A stretch of DNA of 64,000 nucleotides from Rubellimicrobium sp. (GCA_019454835.1 JACFNP010000002.1:39847-103846); one strand, 5' to 3'; counted from the stretch's first letter, positions 51,169 through 62,293 are shown. Program-made: numbers and translations. The notes: generated from the letters alone by a model not told the origin.

Positions 51169-54100
51169 TCAGCCGGGCACGCGCAGCGAATAGGTCTGGC
51201 CGCGCTTGGCATAGTTCAGGAAGCCGTCGCCGATGGCCACGACCTGACCGCCATCGAGGCTGTCGCCGACCCCGACCCGCACCAAGCGCCCGTTGGCCAG
51301 CCGCACCAGCGCGCGCCGTGACGACTGCGGGCCGAAGACGCCGATCAGGTTCACCTCGCGCAGGTTGATCGCCCGCGCGACGGTCGCGGCCTGCGCGACC
51401 CCGCCCGGTGTCGGCCCGGCGGCGGGGGCGGCGATGCTCGAGACCTCGGCCGAGGCTTCGGCGGCCTCCTCCTGCGTCAGGTTGCCTGCGGGCGCGCTGG
51501 CGGCGGCGACCTGCGCGGGTTCGGGCGCTGCTGCTGCGGCCTGCGTCGCGGCACTGGCGCGGGCGAGGATTTCGGTCTGGGTCTGCACCACCCGGTCGAA
51601 GTTGCGCGGTCGCGCCCCCGGCCTTTGCGCCTGCGGCACCGCCCGCGCTGTCACCCCGGCCAGCGGATCCGGCGCGGCGGTGATCGCCTCGAGCGTGGCG
51701 GCCAGCGGGTCGGCGGGCGGTTCGGCTGCGGCGGCCTCGGGGGCGGCGAGCGCGGCGAAACGGGCCGGGCGGTTCGGTGGTTTCTTGCCCTCCCATGCGG
51801 GCGGCGGCACCACCGAGGCGGGCCGCGCCGCCGGGCGCCGTTCAGGCGCGACCAGCGCCAGCGCGACCCCGCCCGGCAGGGGTTCGACCGTGGCGCTGTC
51901 GTCGGGCGATGCGGCCTCGCCTTCAGGTTCGCCTTCGGGGACGGCGCCGTCAGGCGCCGGTGTTCTGGCGTCGGCTTCTGCCGTGCCGGTCTCGCCCGCG
52001 CCATCGTCAGGCACCGGCGCTTCGGCCATCCCGGCGCTGATCGCGGCGTCAAGGACGGAGGCGGGCCGCGCAGTCGGGCGGATGCCCGAGCTTTCGATCA
52101 CATCGGCAACCGCGACCGGCGGCGGTTCGGTGCCGGGGCGCGTCGGCGGCACGCGCGGCGGGGCACCGGCAAAGACGGTGATGCCGGTCGGCAGCAGCAC
52201 CCCTTCGGGCGTGGCCGAGATCAGCCCGCGCGCATCGCGGCTGATCGTCGTGCCTGCGGGCGGCGGCACCGGCTGCGCGGGCAGGCCGGGGTCGGGCGCA
52301 AGGCCCGGCTGGTCGGTCAGCGCCACCGGGGTCGCGTCGGCGCGCGCCGGATCGGCTGCGGCCAGCACCAGGTCGTCGAGCGTCTCGCCATGCGGCACCA
52401 GCGGCAGGCGCGGTGCGCGCAGCCAGACGCCGGTGGACTGATAGACGCGGTCGGCCTCTTCCGGCGTCACCAGCGTGCCGAGCAGCGCCGCCCCGGCCAC
52501 GGCGGCGAGCGCGGCGCCATTGTCCGGACCATCCGCCGCGCGCGCCCCGGCGCGGGTGACGAGCGCGCCGCCGTCGGGTTCCGGCGCAGTCGCGGGCAGC
52601 GCGTCCGCGCCGTCGGCTTCGGGTGCTGCCAGACCGGGCGCCGCCGTTGCGGGCGCGGCGGCATCGGGCGGCGGAAGTGTGGCGGGATCGGCCCCGGCTT
52701 CGGGCGTGGCGATGGCATCGGGCGCGAGGCTTGCGGCCTCGGGGCCGGCGCCTGCGGGTTCAAGGCCCGAGGTCGCCACCGGCGCGGCCTCGCCCGCCGC
52801 CGCGATCGGCGTGGCCGGGGCGGTGTCGGTCAGGGCACCGGCGGTGCGCGGTGCGGCCTCGCGGTCGAACAGCGCGGCCAGGCCGCCCTCCAGCGTCGTC
52901 GACCACAGCGCGACCAGCGCCAGCAGGATCAGCAGCAGCAGCGTGAGCATCAGGCCGAGGCCGATGCGGCGGCGTGGTTTCGGCGCGGGCGCGGCCTCGG
53001 ACTCGGCGTCGCGCGCGGCGCTCTGGCCGGGCATCCGCGGCACGGCGCCGGGCCGGGCGGCGGCCAGCGGGATAATGGCTGCCGCTGGTTCGGGTGGCGG
53101 CGGTGGCGGCACGGCGGTGATCTTCGGCGCGTCTGCGCCCCCGGCCTGCGGCGTGGCGGCCTTGAGGCTCGGCTCGCGCCGGGATGCGGGGCCGGGCGTC
53201 CGGGGATCGGCGCGCAGGGCGCGGCTCGTGAAGACCGGCTCGGCCACGGCGGCGGGCGGCACGGCGTCCGTCTGTGCAAGGACCAGCGGCGGTGCGGCGG
53301 GGGTAATGCCCTGCGGGCGGCTGCGCGAGGCAAAGACGGGCAGCGGCGCATCGGCGGTCGCCGCCGGATCGGGTTCGGGGTCGCCGTTCTCGTCCACGGC
53401 GATGAAGGGCGCCTCCTCGGCCTCGGCATCAATATCGGCGGGGTCGGCGTCCGGCACCGGCGCCGGTGGGGCGGCGGCGTCCGGCGGCTCCGGCGCGGGC
53501 GGGGGTTCTGGCGCTTCGGCGGTCTCGGGCGGCTGGTCGTCCGCAGCGCCGGGCACAACTGCCGGGTCGTCGGTGGCCGGGTCCGCCCCCGTCGCGGGAG
53601 TCGAATCCTCATCGGCCTGCCCTTCGGCGCCTGCCGCATCGTCCGGCGCCGCTGCGGCGGGCGGTGGTCCTACCGGCACACCCTCGGTATCGGTCTCGAC
53701 CGTCTCGCCCGCAGGCAGGATCGCCGCCGCCATCCGGGTCGGGCCGAAGTTCACCTCGCCGGGGAACGTCCACGGTTCGGGCGTCGCCACGAAGGCCAGC
53801 GGGGCAAAGCCGTGTTCGACGGCGAAGGTCTCGGCCTCGTCGAGATTCTCGCGCGCCACCGCCGCGACATGCATCCGCCCGCCGCCGGGCCGGTGGTCCT
53901 GGACCAGTTCGGCCAGCGTGTAGGGCGTCATCCCTTCGAGGGCGGCCATCACCCCGTCTTCGGGGATGCGCGGATCGTCGATGGCGAGATAGCGGACAAG
54001 ATCGTTCGGAATCACGATCTTGCACGCAAGCCGCGTCCCGGCATCACCCGCAAGCGCAAGACCCCTGGCGCGCAGGGCGGCGATTTCGCCTGCCAGATCG

Positions 54101-54204
54101 GGCGAATCCACGGGCACGGTGCCGACCTCGTCCCAGCCGTCGGCGGCACGGTGAAAGAGGCGGACTCCCTGAAGCGAGAGCGAGAGCGCAAAGTCCGGTT
54201 TCAT
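51169..54204 (-). CDS. Large Pro/Ala-rich single-span protein with GspL-like N-terminus and PilP/GspC-like C-terminus
   Basis: 1011 residues. The N-terminal 170 (MKPDFALSLSLQGVRLFHRAADGWDEVGTVPVD...LACKIVIPNDLVRYLAIDDP...ALEGMTPYTLAELVQDH) look like an actin-like/GspL-type fold. A low-complexity Ala/Pro/Asp stretch follows, then RRRIGLGLMLTLLLLILLALVALWSTTLEG (one membrane span near 420), a long Pro/Ala linker, and a C-terminal 65-residue beta domain, INLREVNLIGVFGPQSSRRALVRLANGRLVRVGVGDSLDGGQVVAIGDGFLNYAKRGQTYSLRVPG, similar to PilP/GspC homology regions. Probably a membrane-periplasm scaffold. Homologues may be misnamed translation initiation factor because of the composition. No secretion genes nearby. 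Confidence 0.7.
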   Translation of the reverse strand: MKPDFALSLSLQGVRLFHRAADGWDEVGTVPVDSPDLAGEIAALRARGLALAGDAGTRLACKIVIPNDLVRYLAIDDPRIPEDGVMAALEGMTPYTLAELVQDHRPGGGRMHVAAVARENLDEAETFAVEHGFAPLAFVATPEPWTFPGEVNFGPTRMAAAILPAGETVETDTEGVPVGPPPAAAAPDDAAGAEGQADEDSTPATGADPATDDPAVVPGAADDQPPETAEAPEPPPAPEPPDAAAPPAPVPDADPADIDAEAEEAPFIAVDENGDPEPDPAATADAPLPVFASRSRPQGITPAAPPLVLAQTDAVPPAAVAEPVFTSRALRADPRTPGPASRREPSLKAATPQAGGADAPKITAVPPPPPPEPAAAIIPLAAARPGAVPRMPGQSAARDAESEAAPAPKPRRRIGLGLMLTLLLLILLALVALWSTTLEGGLAALFDREAAPRTAGALTDTAPATPIAAAGEAAPVATSGLEPAGAGPEAASLAPDAIATPEAGADPATLPPPDAAAPATAAPGLAAPEADGADALPATAPEPDGGALVTRAGARAADGPDNGAALAAVAGAALLGTLVTPEEADRVYQSTGVWLRAPRLPLVPHGETLDDLVLAAADPARADATPVALTDQPGLAPDPGLPAQPVPPPAGTTISRDARGLISATPEGVLLPTGITVFAGAPPRVPPTRPGTEPPPVAVADVIESSGIRPTARPASVLDAAISAGMAEAPVPDDGAGETGTAEADARTPAPDGAVPEGEPEGEAASPDDSATVEPLPGGVALALVAPERRPAARPASVVPPPAWEGKKPPNRPARFAALAAPEAAAAEPPADPLAATLEAITAAPDPLAGVTARAVPQAQRPGARPRNFDRVVQTQTEILARASAATQAAAAAPEPAQVAAASAPAGNLTQEEAAEASAEVSSIAAPAAGPTPGGVAQAATVARAINLREVNLIGVFGPQSSRRALVRLANGRLVRVGVGDSLDGGQVVAIGDGFLNYAKRGQTYSLRVPG

Positions 54205-54371
54205 GCCAGCGGCCTTAGCATTCCTCCTCGGGGCGGGACAGACACGATCCCTTGGGTGTCCGGAGGCTACGGCATAATCCTGCGCAAAAGGAAGGCCCCG
54301 TCGCGCCGCCCCGAGGGCAATCGGGGGAACGGCGTTGCGCGGGCTGGCGCGGCACCGCCGCCTGCAACCCC

Positions 54372-54460
54372 CGTCATTGCGAGGCGCAGCCGAAGCAACC
54401 CCGACCGCTCGCATACGACATCGGGGTTGCTTCGTCGGCTGCGCCTCCTCGCAATGACGG
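54372..54460. repeat. CGTCATTGCGAGG palindromic repeat, copy 18 (composite)
   Basis: Forward-spacer core with outer arms GAGGGCAATCGGGGGAAC (54313) and GTTCGCCCGATTGCCC (ending 54484), and the 38-base left insert shared with copies 4 and 14. Confidence 0.95.
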
Positions 54461-54565
54461 GACATGCCGTTCGCCCGATTGCCCTGGCGCCGCCCCAAGG
54501 AACGGCTTGCGGCGCGCGTCATATCCGCGTCTGGATGACTTCCATCCCTTGCCAGGAGAAATGCC

Positions 54566-55258
54566 ATGATCCCGAACCCGCGCCTGTTTCTTGCGCCCGT
54601 GCTGGCCATGGGCCTTGCGCTGCCGCTGCCCGCGCTTGCCGACGGTCCGGCGCGCACCATCACCGTGACCGGCGAGGGCCATGTCAGCCTGCCGCCCGAC
54701 ATGGCCACCGTCACCATCGGCGTACGCGAGGATGCCGACAGTGCCGCCGAAGCCCTGCGGCGGATGAGCGCGGGCCTCGCGCCGGTGCTGGATGAACTGG
54801 CGGCGGCGGGTGTCGCCGCAGCCGACATCCAGACCAGCGGCCTGTCGCTGGGCGCGCGCTACACCTACCCCGACAACGAACAGCCGCAACTTGTCGGCTA
54901 CACCGCCAGCAGCACCGTGACCGTGCGCCTGCGCGACATCGCGCAGGTCGGGGCGGTCCTCGATGCCGTGGTGGGCGAGGGGGCGAACGGGATTTCGGGC
55001 ATCAGCTTCGGGCTGGCCGATCCGGCGGCGGCCACCGATGCCGCCCGGCGCGCGGCGGTGGCCGATGCGCAGGCGCGGGCCGCCCTTTATGCCGAGGCCG
55101 CCGGGGTCGTGCCGGGCGCGGTGCTGTCGATCAGCGAATCAGGCGCCATGGCACCGATGCCGGTCGCCTATGCGATGCGCGATGCCGGGTCGGTGCCGCT
55201 GGCGGCGGGCGAGGTCGAGGTGACGGCTTCGGTCACGATGGTTCTTGCCATCGAGTGA
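54566..55258 (+). CDS. SIMPL-domain (DUF541) periplasmic protein
   Basis: 230 residues. Signal peptide LFLAPVLAMGLALPLPALA (cleavage near 24), then the SIMPL core: ARTITVTGEGHVSLPPDMATVTIGVREDADSAAEALRRMSAGLAPVLDELAAAGVAAADIQTSGLSLGARYTY, VGYTASSTVTVRLRDI, and ISGISFGLADPAAATDAARRAAVADAQARAALYAEAAGV. Family members (BP26 of Brucella, YggE) form periplasmic oligomers linked to oxidative stress; function loosely defined. AGGAG seven bases upstream. Confidence 0.88.
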   Translation: MIPNPRLFLAPVLAMGLALPLPALADGPARTITVTGEGHVSLPPDMATVTIGVREDADSAAEALRRMSAGLAPVLDELAAAGVAAADIQTSGLSLGARYTYPDNEQPQLVGYTASSTVTVRLRDIAQVGAVLDAVVGEGANGISGISFGLADPAAATDAARRAAVADAQARAALYAEAAGVVPGAVLSISESGAMAPMPVAYAMRDAGSVPLAAGEVEVTASVTMVLAIE

Positions 55259-55264
55259 CGGTGT

Positions 55265-55294
55265 GGCGGCTGCGGGCATGGCCCCGCAGCCGCC
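55265..55294. terminator. Bidirectional hairpin between convergent genes
   Basis: GGCGGCTGCGGG pairs perfectly with CCCGCAGCCGCC around a short loop. Between the SIMPL gene and metY ends. No U-tract on either side, so inferred by position. Confidence 0.55.
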
Positions 55295-55302
55295 CGCGCG
55301 GG

Positions 55303-56583
55303 TCAGCCGTTGGCCACCGCCAGCGCCTGATCCAGATCGGCGATGATGTCGGCCACGTCCTCGATGCCGATGGACAGTCGCACCACGTTGTCGGCCGCCC
55401 CCGCCGCGACGCGCCCTTCGGCGGAAAGCTGGCGGTGGGTGGTCGAGGCCGGGTGGATCACCAGCGAGCGCGTGTCGCCCAGATTCGCCACATGGCTGAA
55501 CAGCTTCAGCGAATCGACGAATTTCACGCAGGCGTCATAGCTGCCCTTCAGCGCCACGGTGAACAGCGCCCCCGCGCCGCGCGGCAGCAGCCGTTCGGCC
55601 TTGGCGTGCGACGGCGAGGACGGCAGGCCCGCATAGGTGACCGCCTTGACGCCCTCATGGCCCTCCAGCCAGGTCGCCACCTTCACGGCGTTTTCGACAT
55701 GGCGGGTCATGCGCAGCGAGAGCGTCTCGATCCCCATCAGCGAATAATGCGCGCCCTGCGGGTTCATGGTCATGCCCAGATCGCGCAGGCCCACGGCGAT
55801 GCCCCAGAACGTATAGGCCATCGCGCCCAGCGCCGCGTGGAAGTTCAGCCCGTGATAGGCGGGTTCCGGTCCGGCGAGCGAAGGATACTTGCCGCCCTTC
55901 GACCAGTCGAACTTGCCCGAATCGACCACCACGCCGCCGGTGACGGTGCCGTTGCCGGTCAGATACTTGGTCACCGAATGCACGACGATGGTGGCGCCGT
56001 GCTCGATCGGGCGGCAGAGGTAGGGCGAGGCCGAGGTGTTGTCGACCACCAGCGGGATGCCTGCGGCGTCGGCCACCTTGGCGATGGCGGGCAGGTCGGC
56101 GACATGGCCGCCGGGGTTGGCGATGGTCTCGCAGAAGATCGCCCGCGTGTCGTCGTCGATGGCGGCGCGCACGGCGTCGAGATCGTCGATGTCGACGAAT
56201 TTCGTGTGCCAGCCGAACTTGTGGAAGGTGTTGGTGAACTGCTGGGCGCTGCCGCCGTAAAGCCGGTTCGAGGCGACGATGTTGCGGCCCGGCTCAAGCA
56301 GCGGGAAGAACGCCATGATCTGCGCCGCATGCCCCGACGAGCAGCAGAACGCGCCAGCGCCGCCCTCCAGCGCGCAGATGCGGTTCGCCAGCGCCGACAC
56401 GGTCGGGTTGGTCAGGCGCGAATAGATGTTGCCGACCTCTTCGAGGTTGAACAGCCGCGCCGCCTGGTCGGCGTCTTTGAAGACATAGGCGGTGGTCTGG
56501 TAGATCGGAATCTGCCGCGCGCCGGTCGCCGGGTCCGGTTCGGCGCCTGCGTGGATCTGGAGTGTGTCGAAACCCTGGGTCAT
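55303..56583 (-). CDS. metY: O-acetylhomoserine aminocarboxypropyltransferase (sulfhydrylase)
   Basis: 426 residues. PLP enzyme making homocysteine (or methionine) from O-acetylhomoserine and sulfide. GFDTLQIHAGAEPDPATGARQIPIYQTTAYVFKDADQAARLFNLEEVGNIYSRLTNPT is typical of MetY, with SSGHAAQIMAFFPLLEPG, DNTSASPYLCRPIEHGATIVVHSVTKYLTGNGT (Schiff-base Lys near 208), and C-terminal RLSIGIEDVADIIADLDQAL. Start at MTQGFDTLQ, preceded by AAAGGACGG. No SAM riboswitch recognised upstream. Confidence 0.93.
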   Translation of the reverse strand: MTQGFDTLQIHAGAEPDPATGARQIPIYQTTAYVFKDADQAARLFNLEEVGNIYSRLTNPTVSALANRICALEGGAGAFCCSSGHAAQIMAFFPLLEPGRNIVASNRLYGGSAQQFTNTFHKFGWHTKFVDIDDLDAVRAAIDDDTRAIFCETIANPGGHVADLPAIAKVADAAGIPLVVDNTSASPYLCRPIEHGATIVVHSVTKYLTGNGTVTGGVVVDSGKFDWSKGGKYPSLAGPEPAYHGLNFHAALGAMAYTFWGIAVGLRDLGMTMNPQGAHYSLMGIETLSLRMTRHVENAVKVATWLEGHEGVKAVTYAGLPSSPSHAKAERLLPRGAGALFTVALKGSYDACVKFVDSLKLFSHVANLGDTRSLVIHPASTTHRQLSAEGRVAAGAADNVVRLSIGIEDVADIIADLDQALAVANG

Positions 56584-56611
56584 GGCCCGTCCTTTCTGCT
56601 GATTGGCGCGC

Positions 56612-56639
56612 ATTCTAGGGGTGGCGCGGGCAGGAGCAA
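56612..56639 (-). promoter_or_regulatory. Possible metY promoter
   Basis: The minus strand reads TTGCTC, 16 bases, TAGAAT, with the -10 about 29 bases before the metY ATG. Confidence 0.4.
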
Positions 56640-56767
56640 CGGCCCGGCGCGGCGTTGACGAAATAAGGATCGCAGGGAGAGGCGGGTTGTGCAGCCGGAA
56701 AAAATGAAGCGTATTTGTTCGGTTTCAGAGACGTGTGTTCCAGATCAAGCGAATATATGGAACGAAA

Positions 56768-57745
56768 TCATCTGACCCAGAGGCCTGCGCGGCGCAGGCG
56801 CTGGCGGATGTCGCGTTCGTCCGGGGGCAGGTTGCCCCGGTCGAACAGCGCGCGGGCGCGGGCGCCGTCGCCTGCGGACATGCGTTCGAGCGCCGCCCAG
56901 CCCGTCAGTGCGGCGGCAAGGCCGGGGTCGCGGGTGATGCTTTCCAGCATGGCGACGGCGGCATCGCTTTCGCGCGCGTAAAGCAGCGGCAGCAGGCGCC
57001 AGTGGCAGGTGACGGCGCCGTCCATCCCCGCCAGTTCCGGCCCCGGCCGCCCGCCGCCGAGTGCATGGACCACCAGCGGCAGCGCCACCTGATCGAGCCA
57101 GGGGTCCAGGCTTTGCCCGGCCAGTTCGGGCGGCGGATCGTCACGGATCGTCACGGCATAGTCGGCGAAGCGCGCGCCAAAGGCGGCGGGGTCGGCGCCG
57201 AAGAACCAGCCTGCGTTGAAGTAGAGATAACGCCGCCAGTCACCTGCGCCGAAACGCCGGTCCTGCGAGGCGGCAAAATCCATACCGAAGCGGCGGTAGA
57301 GCGCGCCCCAGACGGCGGCCAGCCCCGGCCCGCCGGGCAGCAGTTTCGGCCATGTCCCCTCGCGCCGCATCGAGGCCGAGGGCCGCGCGAAGTCGAACGC
57401 CACCGCGCCGATGTCGCCGAGAATCAGGGTATCGGTGTCGAGAAACAGGAAGGGTTCACCGGCGGGCAGGGCGGCAAGGGCCTCGATCTTGTTGCCGTGG
57501 GGATAGCCGGCGCCGAAGTGGCGGCTCTCGAAGGGCAGGATCACCGCGTCCAGCGATTGCAGCGCGCGGCGGGTCACGTCGGGCAGGCGCGGATCGTCCG
57601 GCCACAGCGGGCCGGGCTGCGGTTCGGCGATGAAGAGCCGCCCGGCAAATGCGGGCGCCGCCCGGCGCAGCGAGGCGGCCAGCAGCACCGCCTCGTATTG
57701 CAGCCGCCCGGCCTGTGCGACGGCAAGGATGTTGAAGCCGCTCAA
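56768..57745 (-). CDS. Glycosyltransferase-like protein (GT-A type fold suspected)
   Basis: 325 residues from a TTG at 57745 that overlaps the preceding stop (TTGA). FNILAVAQAGRLQYEAVLLAASLRRAAPAFAGRLFIAEP (Rossmann-like start), HGNKIEALAALPAGEPFLFLDTDTLILGDI with a DxD near 105, then GALYRRFG, RRYLYFNAGWFFGADP and CHWRLLPLLY resemble nucleotide-sugar glycosyltransferases of the GT8-like group. No signal peptide. The last 50 residues form Ala/Arg-rich helices (TPR-like). Acceptor and donor unknown. Coupled to the HicB-like gene upstream. Confidence 0.6.
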   Translation of the reverse strand: MSGFNILAVAQAGRLQYEAVLLAASLRRAAPAFAGRLFIAEPQPGPLWPDDPRLPDVTRRALQSLDAVILPFESRHFGAGYPHGNKIEALAALPAGEPFLFLDTDTLILGDIGAVAFDFARPSASMRREGTWPKLLPGGPGLAAVWGALYRRFGMDFAASQDRRFGAGDWRRYLYFNAGWFFGADPAAFGARFADYAVTIRDDPPPELAGQSLDPWLDQVALPLVVHALGGGRPGPELAGMDGAVTCHWRLLPLLYARESDAAVAMLESITRDPGLAAALTGWAALERMSAGDGARARALFDRGNLPPDERDIRQRLRRAGLWVR

Positions 57746-57939
57746 CGCCCGGAAAGTTCGCGCCGCGCGGCCGAGGCACCGTCGGGTTCGTCCTCGAACC
57801 ACAGGTCAAGCGCCTCGGCGGCGGCGGCAGGAATTTCATCCCAACTGTCGGCAGCGGCAAAGCAGCCGGGCAGGTCGGGAAATGTCAGACCGTAGGCGCT
57901 GTCGGTGTCGTGGTGGATGATGATGGTGTAATTGCGCAT
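57742..57939 (-). CDS. Orphan HicB-family antitoxin-like protein
   Basis: 65 residues: MRNYTIIIHHDTDSAYGLTFPDLPGCFAAADSWDEIPAAAAEALDLWFEDEPDGASAARRELSGR. The pattern Y-x-x-x-x-x-x-D-x-D-x-x-Y-G-x-x-F-P-D-L-P-G-C-x-x-x-x-D-x-x-x-E is the HicB N-terminal RNase-H-like fold. No C-terminal ribbon-helix-helix domain and no HicA toxin frame nearby, so it is a solo or relic. Its stop overlaps the TTG start of the glycosyltransferase-like gene. Confidence 0.72.
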   Translation of the reverse strand: MRNYTIIIHHDTDSAYGLTFPDLPGCFAAADSWDEIPAAAAEALDLWFEDEPDGASAARRELSGR

Positions 57940-58070
57940 GGCGGTCACCTTCGGGCGGTCTGGCCGGGGATGGTGCAAGGGGCGCAGCCGGTCACACCAG
58001 CATGAACGGATCGGGCGCCCGACGCAATGACGGCAAGGGTTACATGGTGAACCGGGCGAACTGCGAATTT

Positions 58071-58164
58071 CGTCATTGCGAGGAGCCAAAGGCGACGAAG
58101 CAACCCCGATGTTGTGTATGAGCGGTCGAGGTTGCTTCGTCGGCTTCGCCTCCTCGCAATGACG
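58071..58164. repeat. CGTCATTGCGAGG palindromic repeat, copy 19
   Basis: Reverse-spacer core; first of a tandem pair between the HicB-like gene and the kinase gene. Left flank carries the AACCGGGCGAAC arm. Confidence 0.95.
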
Positions 58165-58174
58165 GAGTGATAAC

Positions 58175-58256
58175 CGTCATTGCGAACGCACTAAACCAAT
58201 CCCGACCTCTCGCGCACAACCGTCGAAGTTGCTTCGGCTTGCGCCTCGCAATGACG
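58175..58256. repeat. CGTCATTGCGAA palindromic repeat, copy 20 (diverged)
   Basis: Inner arms CAATCCCGA and TCGAAGTTGC no longer pair fully. It looks like the oldest copy in the window. Confidence 0.85.
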
Positions 58257-58276
58257 AAACATGCCGGGCTGCGTGA

Positions 58277-59206
58277 TTACCCCGTCAGCCCCGCCGCCAC
58301 CCTTGCGCGCCAGGCCGCATCGACATCCCAGCCCGCCGCCCGTGCGGCCAGCAGCAGGCCGCCGCCCAGCGCGTCGGCTGCGGGGGCGATGGCGGGGCCG
58401 CCCAGGCGTGCGGCCACCGCGCCCGTCAGGATCCGGCTGTTGAACACCGATCCCGCCGGTGCCCAGGGTTGCGGCGCCTCCAGCCCCGCGCGTCGGGCGG
58501 CGGTTGCGGCCAGCGCGGCCAGTTCCCCGGCGGCGGCGTCCAGCAGCGCGCGCGCGGCATCGACCCCGTTCCCCGCCAGCCGGTCCACGATCCGCGCCAG
58601 CCGCGCGATGTCGGCGCGCGGGTGAGGCTGCGCCAGCGCCCAGCCGAGCAGCGCGTAATGGCCGCCGCCGGTCAGCCCCAGCGCCGCCTCCAGCCCGTCC
58701 GCAAGCCGCGTGTCGCCCTCGCGCCCGTCGCGTTCGCGGGCGGCCCGCGCCAGAGCCTCGCGGCCGATCCAGAAGGCCGAACCCTCGTCCGAGAACAGGT
58801 CGCCCCAGCCGCCGACGCGCACGGTGCCCGCAGGCCCGGTCGCCACCGCCATCGACCCGGTGCCCGACAGCACCAGTACGCCGCCGCCGTTCGGGAACGC
58901 GGCTCGCGCGGCCAGCGCCACGTCGTTCATCATGGTGAAGCGCGGTCCCGTCAACGCGCGCGCCTTGTCCTCGAGCCTTGCATCGACCTCGGGCACCTCG
59001 CCATAGCCGCCAAGGCCCAGCACCACATGCGCGGCGCCCTGCACCGGGGCCAGCGCGGCCTCGATGGCCTGCGCCCAGTCGGGATTGTCCTGCGGGTTGC
59101 TGCCGCCGACGGTCGGCAGGCGGCGTGCGCTGCCGTCGCGGGTGGCCACCGCCACCGCCGTCTTGGACCCGCCGCCATCGACGGCGGCGACGAAAGGTTC
59201 AGCCAT
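58277..59206 (-). CDS. BadF/BadG-type ATPase, probable N-acetylglucosamine kinase
   Basis: 309 residues. ASKHA-fold sugar kinase. Phosphate-1 motif VAAVDGGGSKTAVAVATRDG (6-25), HVVLGLGGYGEV, MMNDVALAARAAFPNGGGVLVLSGTGSMAVA near 92-122 (phosphate-2 and adenosine loops), and GGWGDLFSDEGSAFWIGREAL near 132. It follows the ABC sugar importer on the same strand, so it probably phosphorylates the imported sugar, likely GlcNAc or another amino sugar. Sugar identity is inference. Confidence 0.82.
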   Translation of the reverse strand: MAEPFVAAVDGGGSKTAVAVATRDGSARRLPTVGGSNPQDNPDWAQAIEAALAPVQGAAHVVLGLGGYGEVPEVDARLEDKARALTGPRFTMMNDVALAARAAFPNGGGVLVLSGTGSMAVATGPAGTVRVGGWGDLFSDEGSAFWIGREALARAARERDGREGDTRLADGLEAALGLTGGGHYALLGWALAQPHPRADIARLARIVDRLAGNGVDAARALLDAAAGELAALAATAARRAGLEAPQPWAPAGSVFNSRILTGAVAARLGGPAIAPAADALGGGLLLAARAAGWDVDAAWRARVAAGLTG

Positions 59207-59218
59207 GGCCGCCGACCG

Positions 59219-60226
<1,008 letters not shown>

Positions 60227-60232
60227 GCGGGA

Positions 60233-61188
<956 letters not shown>

Positions 61189-61192
<4 letters not shown>

Positions 61193-62163
61193 CTGCCGCC
61201 CTCGCCGGTCAGGTTCACCTTGCCGACCCAGATGTAGAGCACGACGAACACCGCGATGATGAGGAACAGGATCGACGATTGCGCCGAGCCTTCGGCGTAT
61301 TTGCCGAATTCACGGATGTTCTGGAACGAGATCACCGACATGGTGATGGTGCCCTCGGAACGCGGGGTCAGCACATAGATCAGGTCGAAGATGCGCAGCG
61401 CATCGAGCAGCCGGAAGATCACCGCCACCATGATCGCCGGGCGCACCAGTGGCAGGGTGACGCGCCAGAACACCCGCATCGGGTGGATGCCGTCCAGCCG
61501 GGCGGCCTCGTACATGTCACGCGGCACCATCTGCAACCCGGCCAGGATCAGCAGCGCCATGAAGGGCGTGGTCTTCCAGACATCGACGATCAGCACCGCG
61601 ATCATCGCCGTGTCGGGCCTTGCGGTCCAGGCGATCGGCTGCGCGATCAGGTGCAGTTGCAGCAGCATGTCGTTGATGATGCCGTACTGGTCGTTCAGCA
61701 TCCAGCCCCACATCTTGGCCGAAACGATGGTCGGGATCGCCCAGGGCACCAGCACGGCGGCGCGCACCAGCGCGCGGCCGCGGAATTCGGCGTTCAGCAC
61801 CAGCGCGACCAGCAGGCCGAGGATCGTCTCGAGCGCCACCGACATCACCGAAAACCGCACGGTGTTCCAGACGGCGTTCCACCATTTCGGATCGACCAGC
61901 ACCCCGCGCCAGCGGATCGAGCCGTCGGCACGCGGGCGGGCCTCGACGTAGTTCTTCCAGCCCGCCCAGTCCCAGTTGCCGTTGAAGATCGTGTCGGCGC
62001 TGGCATTGCTGAACGACAGCGTGATCGACCGCAGCAGCGGCCAGGCGGCCACGAAGGCCAGCATCACCAGCATCGGCGCGAGAAACCAGAACGCCGCGCG
62101 GGCGCGCTGCTGTTGCAGGCTGATGCCTGCACGGGCCTGCACCGCTGCGGGGTGACTGCTCAT
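61189..62163 (-). CDS. ABC sugar transporter permease, MalF type
   Basis: 324 residues from MSSHPAAVQARAGI. Six spans, first AFWFLAPMLVMLAFVAAWPLLRSITLSFSN near 25-55. EAA loop DMYEAARLDGIHPMRVFWRVTLPLVRPAI near 225. Partner of the MalG-type permease. Upstream frames extend through an intercistronic hairpin and are rejected. Confidence 0.92.
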
Positions 62164-62201
62164 CGAGGCCGGTCCCCTGTCCGTCCGTGAAAAGGAGAGA
62201 T

Positions 62202-62293
62202 GCCCTGTCCGCCACCCACCAGTGACACTCGTCTCCGCAAGGGTGTGACCCCCCACGCGCGGACAGGGCGCGAGGTTGCCCCCGAGGGGGCAC
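62202..62293 (-). terminator. Intercistronic hairpins between binding-protein and permease genes
   Basis: TGCCCCCGAGGGGGCA (62277-62292) is a perfect 7-bp stem-loop right after the binding-protein stop, and GCCCTGTCCG (62202) can pair with CGGACAGGGC (62260). Such hairpins usually stabilise the binding-protein mRNA and damp permease expression. Confidence 0.6.

Noticed and set aside
51625..54795. 1056-residue plus-strand frame
   Set aside because: Gly/Arg-rich mirror of the Ala/Pro-rich protein on the other strand; no domain recognised.
56584..56767. SAM-II riboswitch upstream of metY
   Set aside because: The region lacks the conserved SAM-II core and pseudoknot elements that I know; only a possible promoter was seen.
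56704..56775. 23-residue frame MKRICSVSETCVPDQANIWNE...
   Set aside because: Has an A-rich stretch before ATG but no real ribosome site and no known family; it overlaps the 3' end of the glycosyltransferase gene.
57940..58070. HicA toxin partner for the HicB-like gene
   Set aside because: No small frame with the HicA double-stranded RNA-binding pattern (G-x-x-x-x-x-x-x-S-H) in either direction nearby.
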